Shown here piece by piece: positions 8,055 through 14,313 of a stretch of DNA of 14,625 nucleotides (its first letter is position 1; every line of letters starts with the position of its first letter). The stretch is from positions 1-14,625 of the forward strand of contig CAYYKD010000057.1 of assembly GCA_964471825.1 (NCBI GenBank), read 5' to 3'. The notes beneath the pieces were generated by a model that was given only the letters and a program-made list of their open reading frames with translations, was not told the DNA's origin and ran no database searches. The translations under genes were made by a program, and so were the position numbers. The DNA comes from CAYYKD01 sp964471825. GTDB lineage: Bacteria; Spirochaetota; GWE2-31-10; CAYYKD01.

Positions 8055-8102
8055 CCTTAAATTAAAAGCACCTTAAATTTAAAACTCATTAAATTTAAAG
8101 CA
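8055..8102. repeat. Three imperfect 16-bp tandem repeats
   Basis: CCTTAAATTAAAAGCA (8055-8070), CCTTAAATTTAAAACT (8071-8086) and CATTAAATTTAAAGCA (8087-8102) are in tandem between the EF-G-like stop and the start of the secreted-protein gene. The first copy provides part of that gene's ribosome-binding site on the minus strand, so unit 1 is constrained by function while units 2 and 3 have drifted. Confidence 0.75.
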
Positions 8103-8121
8103 AAAATACTGTTGTCAAAAA

Positions 8122-10200
8122 CTAGTCATCAGTTTGGTAAAGATATGCCTTTCTTGAAGCAATTATTTCATCTGCAATTTTACCGGTAACCTGCTGGTAA
8201 CTATCAAACGAGATCTCAAAACTGCCCGTACCTGAGGTTATCGACTTTAGATCAATAGAATAACGGATCAATTCTTTCTGAGGGACAAGAGCTCTGATCT
8301 TTGCGATATTATTTGCAAGTTCCTCCTGACCTATAACCCGACCCCTTTTTGATGAAATATCAGATAAAATATCGCCGACGAATTTCTGATCCATATAGAC
8401 CTTGAGTTCCATTATCGGTTCAAGTAATACAGGAGAGGCCTGTTTCATTGCCTCCTTGAATGCACACCGTGATGCGATCTTAAAGGCCATCTCTGATGAG
8501 TCAACAGGGTGTTCCTTACCATCAAAGAGTCTTATGCCAACATCCACAACCTTAAAGCCGGCCAGTACGCCGCACTCCATCGCTTCATGAAAACCCTTTT
8601 CACAACCGGGGAAATATCCTTTGCTAATTACCCCCCCTACAATGTTATTTACAAACTCGTATTCCTTACCTGTCTCAAGAGGGTAGATCTCAATAGAGAC
8701 CTTTCCATATTGGCCATGCCCGCCTGATTGTTTTTTGTGGGTATATTCGCTCGTTGCCTGTTTTTTAATTGTCTCTCTGTAGGCAATTGTAGGGTCACTA
8801 AGAATTGATTCAATCTTATTCTTTTCTCTAATCTGATCCAGATAGAGTTTAATCTGAAGTTCACCCATTCCAAATATAACATTCTCATGTGTCTCAGAAT
8901 TAAATGTAACTCCAAATGTTTTGTCCTCTTCAGAATACCTCTGTATTATAGCTATCAGCTTTTCTTCATCCTTTTTGTTGGGGGTCGTTAGTTTCTGGAA
9001 AAAACTCGGCTGCGGGAAGTTAATATAGGGCAATACTACGAAATCATTAATATCACATAGCGTGTCGTTTGTTAGTACTGCGTCATGTTTTACCAAGGCT
9101 CCAAGATCCCCCGCAATAAGTTTGCCTGTTTCCTTAAGATTTTTACCCAGTACTTTGTAGATCTTGCCGGTCTTCTCCTTGATACCCTCAGTTGAATCCA
9201 TCAGTTCCTGATCAGCCTTCACTGAACCCCTTCTAACTCGAAAATATGAAATCTTACCTGAGTACTGATCCATGATAGTCTTAAATACAAAGATTGTAGT
9301 TGAGCCTTCAGGTTCACATTTAATCTGAACCTCCTTACTATTCTTATCTTTTCCGATTACAGGATCAGCAGAGACAGGGGAGGGCATATAGTTAACAATG
9401 GAGTCAAGTAGATCAATAACACCCGAATTCATTAGAGCTTCACCGCAAAAAACAGGAATAATAGTGCCGGACACTATAGATTTTTTGAATCCGCTTACTA
9501 TTTCCTCGTGAGAAAGTTTTGTTCCTGCAAAAAAGTTTTCCATTAGTTTCTCATCTGACTCGACAGCGGTCTCAATCATCTCCTGAAAATGTTCGTCAAG
9601 ACCCTCGATATTATCAGGTGCTTTTTCTCTTCTAATCTTCTTACCGCCATCTTCAAAGTATCTTGCCTCTCTATCAATAAGATCAACTATTCCCTTGAAG
9701 GTTTTCCCTTTGCCGATTGGGATTGAAATAGGTACAAATGTAATGTCCTTAAAGTTCTGCCTTAGGTTAGCAAGACAGTTTTCATAGTCGGCGTTTTCCT
9801 TATCCATTTTATTGATAAAAACCATCTTTGGTATCTCGCATTTACGCCATAGTTTAATCGTCTCTATCTGAACTCCATATTCTGCATCAACAACGAATAT
9901 TGCCGAGTCAACAGCCTTAAATGCAGAAACAACCTCCCCGATGAAGTCCCCAGACCCCGGAGAGTCTACAATATTAATAAGATGATCATTCCATTCTAAA
10001 TATGATAGAGAGTTGTGAATTGACATCTTTCGGGAAATCTCAATATCACTAAAGTCGCTGATTGTTTTACCGTCATCAACTTTACCCATCTCATTAATTG
10101 CCTTTCCCATAAATAGCATAGCCTCATTAAGACTGGTTTTACCAACGGACTGGTGACCAAATAAACCGACATTTCTAATCTTACTTGAATCCTCTGTCAT
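8122..10200 (-). CDS. Elongation factor G-like translational GTPase (EF-G2 type paralogue)
   Basis: This 692-residue cytoplasmic protein has the full EF-G domain order: a GTPase domain with P-loop GHQSVGKT (15-22), G3 motif DSPGSGDF (79-86) and NKMD (130-133), then domains II-V, including the domain IV entry YRETIKKQATSEYTHKKQSGG-HGQYG and a C-terminal GRVIGQEE region. It is not the standard FusA. Canonical EF-G has DTPGHVDF with a catalytic histidine; here that residue is Ser83. Switch I ends in RKMSI where FusA has RGITI. These changes match the EF-G-like paralogue group often annotated EF-G2, some of which act in ribosome recycling or stress and some of which have unknown roles. The start has a TTTAGGAGC site on the minus strand (around 10206-10214). 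It is divergent from hgcA across 330 bp. Confidence 0.9.
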   Translation of the reverse strand: MTEDSSKIRNVGLFGHQSVGKTSLNEAMLFMGKAINEMGKVDDGKTISDFSDIEISRKMSIHNSLSYLEWNDHLINIVDSPGSGDFIGEVVSAFKAVDSAIFVVDAEYGVQIETIKLWRKCEIPKMVFINKMDKENADYENCLANLRQNFKDITFVPISIPIGKGKTFKGIVDLIDREARYFEDGGKKIRREKAPDNIEGLDEHFQEMIETAVESDEKLMENFFAGTKLSHEEIVSGFKKSIVSGTIIPVFCGEALMNSGVIDLLDSIVNYMPSPVSADPVIGKDKNSKEVQIKCEPEGSTTIFVFKTIMDQYSGKISYFRVRRGSVKADQELMDSTEGIKEKTGKIYKVLGKNLKETGKLIAGDLGALVKHDAVLTNDTLCDINDFVVLPYINFPQPSFFQKLTTPNKKDEEKLIAIIQRYSEEDKTFGVTFNSETHENVIFGMGELQIKLYLDQIREKNKIESILSDPTIAYRETIKKQATSEYTHKKQSGGHGQYGKVSIEIYPLETGKEYEFVNNIVGGVISKGYFPGCEKGFHEAMECGVLAGFKVVDVGIRLFDGKEHPVDSSEMAFKIASRCAFKEAMKQASPVLLEPIMELKVYMDQKFVGDILSDISSKRGRVIGQEELANNIAKIRALVPQKELIRYSIDLKSITSGTGSFEISFDSYQQVTGKIADEIIASRKAYLYQTDD

Positions 10201-10337
10201 ATTTTGCTCCTAAAGAATAGTTTTATTAGACTCTTGCAGAAAACTATATATGTGCAGTAGTCTTATATGAAAGTACATAAAAAAATATATAGAGAATAAT
10301 AAAATGATTTTATAAGAACTTCATTTTTTCCTGCCTT

Positions 10338-10366
10338 TATAGACCTGTCTTTTTATATAGACCTGT
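10338..10366 (+). repeat. 11-bp direct repeat, possible operator
   Basis: TATAGACCTGT is present exactly at 10338-10348 and 10356-10366, 18 bp start to start, and a weaker relative (TATAAACCTAC) follows at 10370-10380. It contains the only G/C-containing words in an otherwise A/T stretch. Spacing near two helical turns would put the copies on a similar face of the DNA, as for a dimeric repressor, but it may equally be another local duplication of the kind seen at other junctions. Confidence 0.45.
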
Positions 10367-10442
10367 GTTTATAAACCTACATTTATAGAGAATAAAAAAC
10401 ATTATTAAATATTGCAAGAAAAAAATAAAAAATGTATGGTAG

Positions 10443-10469
10443 TTGTTTATGTTGGAAGAATAATATAAT
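10443..10469 (+). promoter_or_regulatory. Candidate hgcA promoter
   Basis: A perfect -10 hexamer TATAAT lies at 10464-10469, with a poor -35 candidate TTGTTT at 10443-10448 and a short 15-nt spacer. Transcription would begin near 10476, just ahead of the 13-bp repeats. An alternative is TTGCAA (10412-10417), 17 nt, TATGGT (10435-10440). AT richness makes both uncertain. Confidence 0.35.
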
Positions 10470-10481
10470 AGATAAAATATT

Positions 10482-10519
10482 TGAAAGAATATTATGAAAG
10501 AATATTATGAAAGAATATT
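10482..10519 (+). repeat. Three-copy 13-bp tandem repeat in the hgcA leader
   Basis: TGAAAGAATATTA is repeated exactly at 10482-10494 and 10495-10507, and a third copy, identical over its first 12 bases, fills 10508-10519. The hgcA ribosome-binding site GGAGGG (10521-10526) begins right after it. Each copy carries an ATG across or near its junction (for example 10507-10509), so the repeat also creates a false upstream start that is in frame with hgcA. Confidence 0.85.
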
Positions 10520-10530
10520 TGGAGGGAAAA

Positions 10531-11529
10531 ATGAGTACGAGTTGTTGTACAAGTGAGAGTTTGGCACCAAAACCTTATAGATCCGGGTTTTTTGATTTAG
10601 TAAAACTTGTTTTGTGTTATCTTCGGGGGTTTAAGGCGACATTTTCATATAGACCGGGGATTTACTATACCGGCGATCTCTATGATCCTTCAGCTCCGCT
10701 TATTGTAACCGGCAATTATCATCTTACAGTATATAATTTGTTTAGAGTTTTAAAAAAGAGAGCTGCAAGGGTGTTGGTGATCGATACAAAGGGGATAAAT
10801 GTCTGGTGTTCGAGTGGTAAGGGGCAGTTTTCGTCAGAGCTTATTATTTCTACACTAAATCGGTTTGAGCCGTCAACCGTAACTACAGGCGGGAAACTTA
10901 GACTGATATTACCAAAGCTATCGTTGTCAGGTGTATCATTGCAGACTCTAAGAAACAACTTAATTAATCCTGTTATCGGGCCTGTCTATATGAAGGATCT
11001 ACTTGCATTCTTAGATGGAAACTTTAGAAAGAGTGTCATAGGTGATAAATATCTGTTTAATTTAAAAGACAGGTTGTTTATTCTAACTCCATCACTAATA
11101 CAGTTTAGTCTAAATCTGATAATAGTTACAGCTGTAACAGTGTTGATCAATCTGATATTTAAAACCGGCGTTACCTATCAGCCCTTTGTTATTGGGATTT
11201 TAACGGGGGCAACCTATATTGTGTTGTTTCCTGTTCTACCTACTAAATTTTTCTCGGTAAAGGGGCTGGTGTTATCAATAATTCCTGTTACCTTTCTGTC
11301 ACTTTCATATTTTACCGGTAACTATAGCGGCGGTTTGTTAAATTATCTGTTCTATTCAATCTATTATGTTGCCATCGGCCTATGGTTTGGTTTGTATTTT
11401 ACAGGAAATAGCGGAGTAAGTAATTACTCGATTATAAAAAGAGAGATAATGATCTTTCTTCCGATAACATTTGCACTACTTTTAGCTGGAATGATAACGC
11501 TTATTTTGAAGGGGGTACTTCATGCTTAG
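10531..11529 (+). CDS. hgcA: Mercury methylation corrinoid protein HgcA
   Basis: HgcA carries a methyl group on a corrinoid cofactor and passes it to Hg(II), making methylmercury; it works with HgcB at the inner face of the cytoplasmic membrane. The soluble N-terminal domain (about residues 35-170) is related to the corrinoid iron-sulfur protein. It has the diagnostic cap helix DTKGINVWCSSGKGQF, with Cys93 as the lower ligand to cobalt. The standard motif is N(V/I)WCA(A/G/S)GK, so Ser94 replaces the usual alanine. LRLILPKLSLSGV and GPVYMKDLLAFLD match other family blocks. Five hydrophobic segments (about 185-210, 213-240, 244-262, 266-290, 305-325) make the usual membrane domain. The 332-residue length fits. 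ATG 10531 is chosen for GGAGGG five bases upstream; ATG 10507 lies in the repeat. The gene overlaps hgcB by 8 nt. Confidence 0.92.
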   Translation: MSTSCCTSESLAPKPYRSGFFDLVKLVLCYLRGFKATFSYRPGIYYTGDLYDPSAPLIVTGNYHLTVYNLFRVLKKRAARVLVIDTKGINVWCSSGKGQFSSELIISTLNRFEPSTVTTGGKLRLILPKLSLSGVSLQTLRNNLINPVIGPVYMKDLLAFLDGNFRKSVIGDKYLFNLKDRLFILTPSLIQFSLNLIIVTAVTVLINLIFKTGVTYQPFVIGILTGATYIVLFPVLPTKFFSVKGLVLSIIPVTFLSLSYFTGNYSGGLLNYLFYSIYYVAIGLWFGLYFTGNSGVSNYSIIKREIMIFLPITFALLLAGMITLILKGVLHA

Positions 11530-11797
11530 TATTGATCATAACAGATGTAATGGTTGTTCTGTCTGCGTTCAAGTTTGTCCGAGACCTGTCCTTGAAATAG
11601 TTGAGAAAAAAGCTGTTATAGTGGATTTTACAAATTGTCTGGAATGCGGTGCCTGTGAACTAAACTGTTCAGTTAATTCGATAACCGTAACTAAAGGGAC
11701 AGGCTGCCTGGGGGCTATAGTAAGAGAGGACATCTTAAAAATCGCACCAAAAGGAACCGGGTGCGGTTGCGGTGAAAAAGGTGGTTCTTGTTGTTGA
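11522..11797 (+). CDS. hgcB: Mercury methylation ferredoxin HgcB
   Basis: HgcB is the partner of HgcA: a dicluster ferredoxin thought to reduce the HgcA corrinoid to Co(I) and perhaps to bind and hand over Hg(II). The 91-residue protein has two 4Fe-4S motifs, C9-x2-C12-x2-C15-x3-C19-P and C39-x2-C42-x2-C45-x3-C49. After these come the family's extra cysteines: Cys62 in the TGCLGA context, a CGC pair (81, 83) and the vicinal pair Cys90-Cys91 at the very end. The last pair is the mark that separates HgcB from ordinary ferredoxins. ATG 11522 overlaps the 3' end of hgcA by 8 nt and has a GGGGG site (11511-11515), so the two are translationally coupled. Confidence 0.93.
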   Translation: MLSIDHNRCNGCSVCVQVCPRPVLEIVEKKAVIVDFTNCLECGACELNCSVNSITVTKGTGCLGAIVREDILKIAPKGTGCGCGEKGGSCC

Positions 11798-11980
11798 GAT
11801 GAGTTTTTTCTTGAATCTAATTAAGTATTGATCTATAATTGCACCTTGAATTACCTACTATGTCAGTGCCCTTGTGTGAGTTTAAGGTGATTTTAATATC
11901 GAAAATCGGACTAATAACGGCCTTTCGAAATCGTCCGGAATAATTATGGTTTTTTTATACTGAATGATGGAGTACAACAT
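11798..11980 (+). other. Gap after hgcB, no gene; possible weak terminator
   Basis: No coding sequence is visible. CACCTT (11842-11847) can pair with AAGGTG (11884-11889), followed by ATTTTAAT, but the loop is 36 nt and the T-tract weak. CGGAC (11907-11911) can pair with GTCCG (11933-11937) around a loop with a TTTCGAAA palindrome. Either may end the hgcAB transcript or lie in the leader of the next gene. Confidence 0.3.
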
Positions 11981-13489
11981 ATGCAAAGATTAAAGTTGCT
12001 TAGAATACCAACAGTTTTGATAGTTCTAATATTGTCTTTGCAGTGTCAATTTACAATTGAATCAGAGAATAACTCAACTGAAGATAATTATTCAACCGGG
12101 GTAACTTCAAACAAAAAATCCATAGATGCAACTTACTATAATGATACTATCGATATTTTTATAAGGAAACATCTTAGTGTTCTTGATTACTTACCTATGT
12201 ATAATGATGAAGAGATCTTGATTATTACCTGTGCTGATGAGATTACTTTAAACTCATTTGACATAAGGGTAATTAATGACAATATTTTAGTTGTTAATTC
12301 AAATATAAAAAAAGTTATTTTTCGTAATGGCCTACAGCCAAGCTATGATGAACGCAATTATTTGGTTTTTATAAATATTGAGTCTCTGACCCTACCGGAC
12401 AATGTTAACTCACTATCAGATTTTTCAATTTTTTCAAGAAGTCTGAAAGAGATAAATATTGGAGCAGGTACAAACAATATAACCAGCAAAGCCTTCAATT
12501 CTCTTGTTGAATTGATCTCGATAAATGTTTCAAAATCAAATCTTTCTTATTCAGATGATCATGGTTCACTATACACAGAAAATTTTGAAAAATTGGTGTC
12601 GGTTCCAAAAAAAGCCATGGGAGAATTAATTATTAATTCTAAAACCGAGTATATATTTCCATACGCTATTAATGACTGCCAACTATTATCCAAGGTAATC
12701 ATACCTTCAGGCGTAAAACAGCTTGAAACAAACACCATTTATAATTGCCGATCAATAAATGAAGTTGTTTTGTCGGATACAATTAATGATTTGCAATTAA
12801 ATTCATTTAATTACTGTATAAATCTATCAAAGCTAGTATTTAACAATCCCACTCCCATCGTTGTAACTGAGAGATTTTTTTCTGTTTGCCCAATTAATGA
12901 GATAAGGGTGCCAGATTTATCTCTTATTTTGTATGAAAAAGCCTCTGTCTGGTCAAGCATTAAAGATAATATTTTTGCTTTCTCCGACACTAATACCCCA
13001 ACTGATATTATGAAGATTGATATAGCTACCGATCTAATTCGTCCTATTATCGAGATAAATAACTCTAATGCTATAGAGGTTGTACCATATCAACTTTACT
13101 TAATAAACTTTGATGAAACGACGGATTATTGTTTACTTAAATTGAAAACTGATTCATTATTATCAGACTACTCTATATATATAATAGATTCATACAATAT
13201 TTCATTTTTTCCTGAATTATCCGATGAATATGAAGTGGGTAGAGCGGTGTTTTTTCAATGCCGTACCGGTGATAGTTGGGAAAATAGTTACTCAAATAAG
13301 TATATTTATCGAGAGCGAGAAATACACCGTGAGTCTGGAACATATGGAGGTATAACACCGGAAAAACCCGGACCTGTAATTTATTTAGAACCTGAAACTG
13401 ATAATACAATATTGTATATTTCACCATATATGAATATGGAGAGATACCTCGGCAAATACTTATTTTTTTTTCGAAAAAATAGAATTTAA
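11981..13489 (+). CDS. Secreted BspA-like leucine-rich repeat protein
   Basis: This 502-residue surface protein has an N-terminal export signal, MQRLKLLRIPTVLIVLILSLQC. The cysteine at 22 may be lipidated, but Gln at -1 and Leu at -2 are unusual for a lipobox, so it could be a lipoprotein with a loose spirochaete-type signal or a plain anchored protein. The middle (about residues 130-290) contains degenerate BspA/LRR_5 repeats, seen as ITLNSF, LTLPDNVNSLSDFSIF, LKEINIGAGTNNITSKAF, LSKVIIPSGVKQLETNTIYNC and INEVVLSDTINDLQLNSFNYC. Such domains form an elongated beta solenoid and in treponemes and Bacteroidetes mediate binding to host or bacterial surfaces. The C-terminal 190 residues are unrecognised. 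GGAG (11969-11972) lies 8 nt before the ATG. Its codon and base composition are more AT-rich than the hgc genes, as far as the eye can judge. Confidence 0.82.
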   Translation: MQRLKLLRIPTVLIVLILSLQCQFTIESENNSTEDNYSTGVTSNKKSIDATYYNDTIDIFIRKHLSVLDYLPMYNDEEILIITCADEITLNSFDIRVINDNILVVNSNIKKVIFRNGLQPSYDERNYLVFINIESLTLPDNVNSLSDFSIFSRSLKEINIGAGTNNITSKAFNSLVELISINVSKSNLSYSDDHGSLYTENFEKLVSVPKKAMGELIINSKTEYIFPYAINDCQLLSKVIIPSGVKQLETNTIYNCRSINEVVLSDTINDLQLNSFNYCINLSKLVFNNPTPIVVTERFFSVCPINEIRVPDLSLILYEKASVWSSIKDNIFAFSDTNTPTDIMKIDIATDLIRPIIEINNSNAIEVVPYQLYLINFDETTDYCLLKLKTDSLLSDYSIYIIDSYNISFFPELSDEYEVGRAVFFQCRTGDSWENSYSNKYIYREREIHRESGTYGGITPEKPGPVIYLEPETDNTILYISPYMNMERYLGKYLFFFRKNRI

Positions 13490-13526
13490 ACATAGTTCTG
13501 TAGAAGTGAGTAAGTTTTAATTTAAC

Positions 13527-13668
13527 GAGGCTCTTTCAAAACTCGATATTTTTTACTAGATCAAGGAGTGATGAGTCTAAAGCCCGGAGTTTACTTTGCG
13601 TAAATGAGGACTTTAGGCGAAGAACGACAAAGAGATAGAAAATAAAGAGCGAGTTTTGAAAGAGCCTC
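13527..13668. mobile_element. 142-bp MITE-like palindromic element
   Basis: The ends are perfect 19-bp inverted repeats: GAGGCTCTTTCAAAACTCG (13527-13545) and its reverse complement (13650-13668). The flanks carry TAAC on both sides (13523-13526 and 13669-13672), which looks like a 4-bp target-site duplication. Inner arms are concentric: CTAAAG (13577-13582) with CTTTAG (13611-13616) and TTTAC (13590-13594) with GTAAA (13600-13604). The GAGGCT...CAAAACT terminal pattern recalls IS5/IS1182-type elements, an inference only. It has no coding capacity and would be moved by a transposase elsewhere. It sits between two convergent genes, 6 nt from the response regulator's stop, so it may also act as a two-way transcription stop. 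Confidence 0.75.
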
Positions 13669-13674
13669 TAACAT

Positions 13675-14313
13675 CTATAACTTTATAAGACTATTATTAA
13701 TCGAGTACTTTACGATTTCTTGAACAGATTTAAGATTTAATTTTTTCATGACTTTAAGCCTGATGGCATCAATACTTTTGGTTGAAAGTCCCATTTTGAA
13801 TGCGATCTCTTTTGTATTATGCCCTTCAGCAATTAATACAAGTACGGTTTTCTCATTTACCGAGAGGTTATCTGGTGGTTCTGTTTGGCCGATCTCTTTT
13901 ATCGTTTTCAGCATTACAGATGTTGCTTCTTCGCAAAAGTACGATTTACCTCCATAGACCTGTATTATAGCGGTTTTTAGTTCATCATCACTATCTTTTT
14001 TTATGATATAACCGTCAACGCCCGATCGAACCATCTCAATAATGTAATTGTCTTCAGTGTGCATGGTGTAACAGATCACTTTAATGCCAGGATTTTTTCT
14101 TTTTATATCTGAAGTGATCTCTATCCCTGATATTCCGCCGGGTAGTGATATATCTGTAATTACAAGGTTTGCATTAGATTCAGTAATCCTTGAAATTACA
14201 TTATCAGCATCCGACGATTCGCCTACTACAGTCATTTCATCCAGGCAACTCAAGATATGCTTAAGCCCCTCTCTCATTATCTTGTGATCATCAATAAGAA
14301 ATATTCTAATCAT
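13675..14313 (-). CDS. NarL/LuxR-family response regulator
   Basis: This 212-residue two-component regulator has an N-terminal receiver domain: acidic pair Asp8-Asp9, phosphoacceptor Asp54 in LVITDISLPGG, Thr83 and Lys105 in GYIIKK. The C-terminal LuxR-type helix-turn-helix (about 150-205) reads LSVNEKTVLVLIAEGHNTKEIAFKMGLSTKSIDAIRLKVMKKL. All active-site residues are present, so it should be phosphorylated and bind DNA as a dimer. Its ATG overlaps the stop of the sensor kinase by one base (TAATG), with GAGAG as ribosome-binding site, so the pair is co-translated and likely cognate. The target genes are not evident here; the convergent LRR gene is the nearest outward neighbour. The gene is full length despite the mobile element at its 3' end. 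Confidence 0.93.
   Translation of the reverse strand: MIRIFLIDDHKIMREGLKHILSCLDEMTVVGESSDADNVISRITESNANLVITDISLPGGISGIEITSDIKRKNPGIKVICYTMHTEDNYIIEMVRSGVDGYIIKKDSDDELKTAIIQVYGGKSYFCEEATSVMLKTIKEIGQTEPPDNLSVNEKTVLVLIAEGHNTKEIAFKMGLSTKSIDAIRLKVMKKLNLKSVQEIVKYSINNSLIKL

Larger units (their letters stand above)
10201..10530. promoter_or_regulatory. Divergent intergenic region between the EF-G-like gene and hgcA
   Basis: This 330-bp gap is very AT-rich and must hold promoters for both flanking genes. It contains an 11-bp direct repeat (10338-10366), a candidate hgcA promoter (10443-10469) and a three-copy 13-bp repeat just before the hgcA ribosome-binding site. I saw no small gene, no tRNA, and no ArsR-type regulator gene of the sort found beside some hgcAB pairs. 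A minus-strand promoter for the EF-G-like gene must lie near 10230-10300, but many TATA-like stretches there prevent a firm choice. Confidence 0.6.

Noticed and set aside
8402..8915. Open frames on both strands inside the EF-G-like gene
   Set aside because: They are antisense or out-of-frame to a well-conserved GTPase, with compositions typical of shadow frames and no ribosome-binding sites.
10507..10530. Upstream ATG that would add eight residues to HgcA
   Set aside because: It lies inside the 13-bp repeat with no ribosome-binding site, while ATG 10531 has GGAGGG at good spacing.
10719..10958. Minus-strand open frame within hgcA
   Set aside because: Covers the conserved cap-helix region of hgcA on the other strand; no family resemblance.
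10531..11529. Could be the corrinoid subunit of CO dehydrogenase/acetyl-CoA synthase instead of HgcA
   Set aside because: The NVWC cap helix, C-terminal membrane domain, about 330-residue length and an adjacent CC-ending ferredoxin are HgcA features; no acs/cdh genes are nearby.
13173..13493. Minus-strand open frame at the 3' end of the LRR gene
   Set aside because: Antisense shadow, Tyr/Ile-rich with no recognisable domain.
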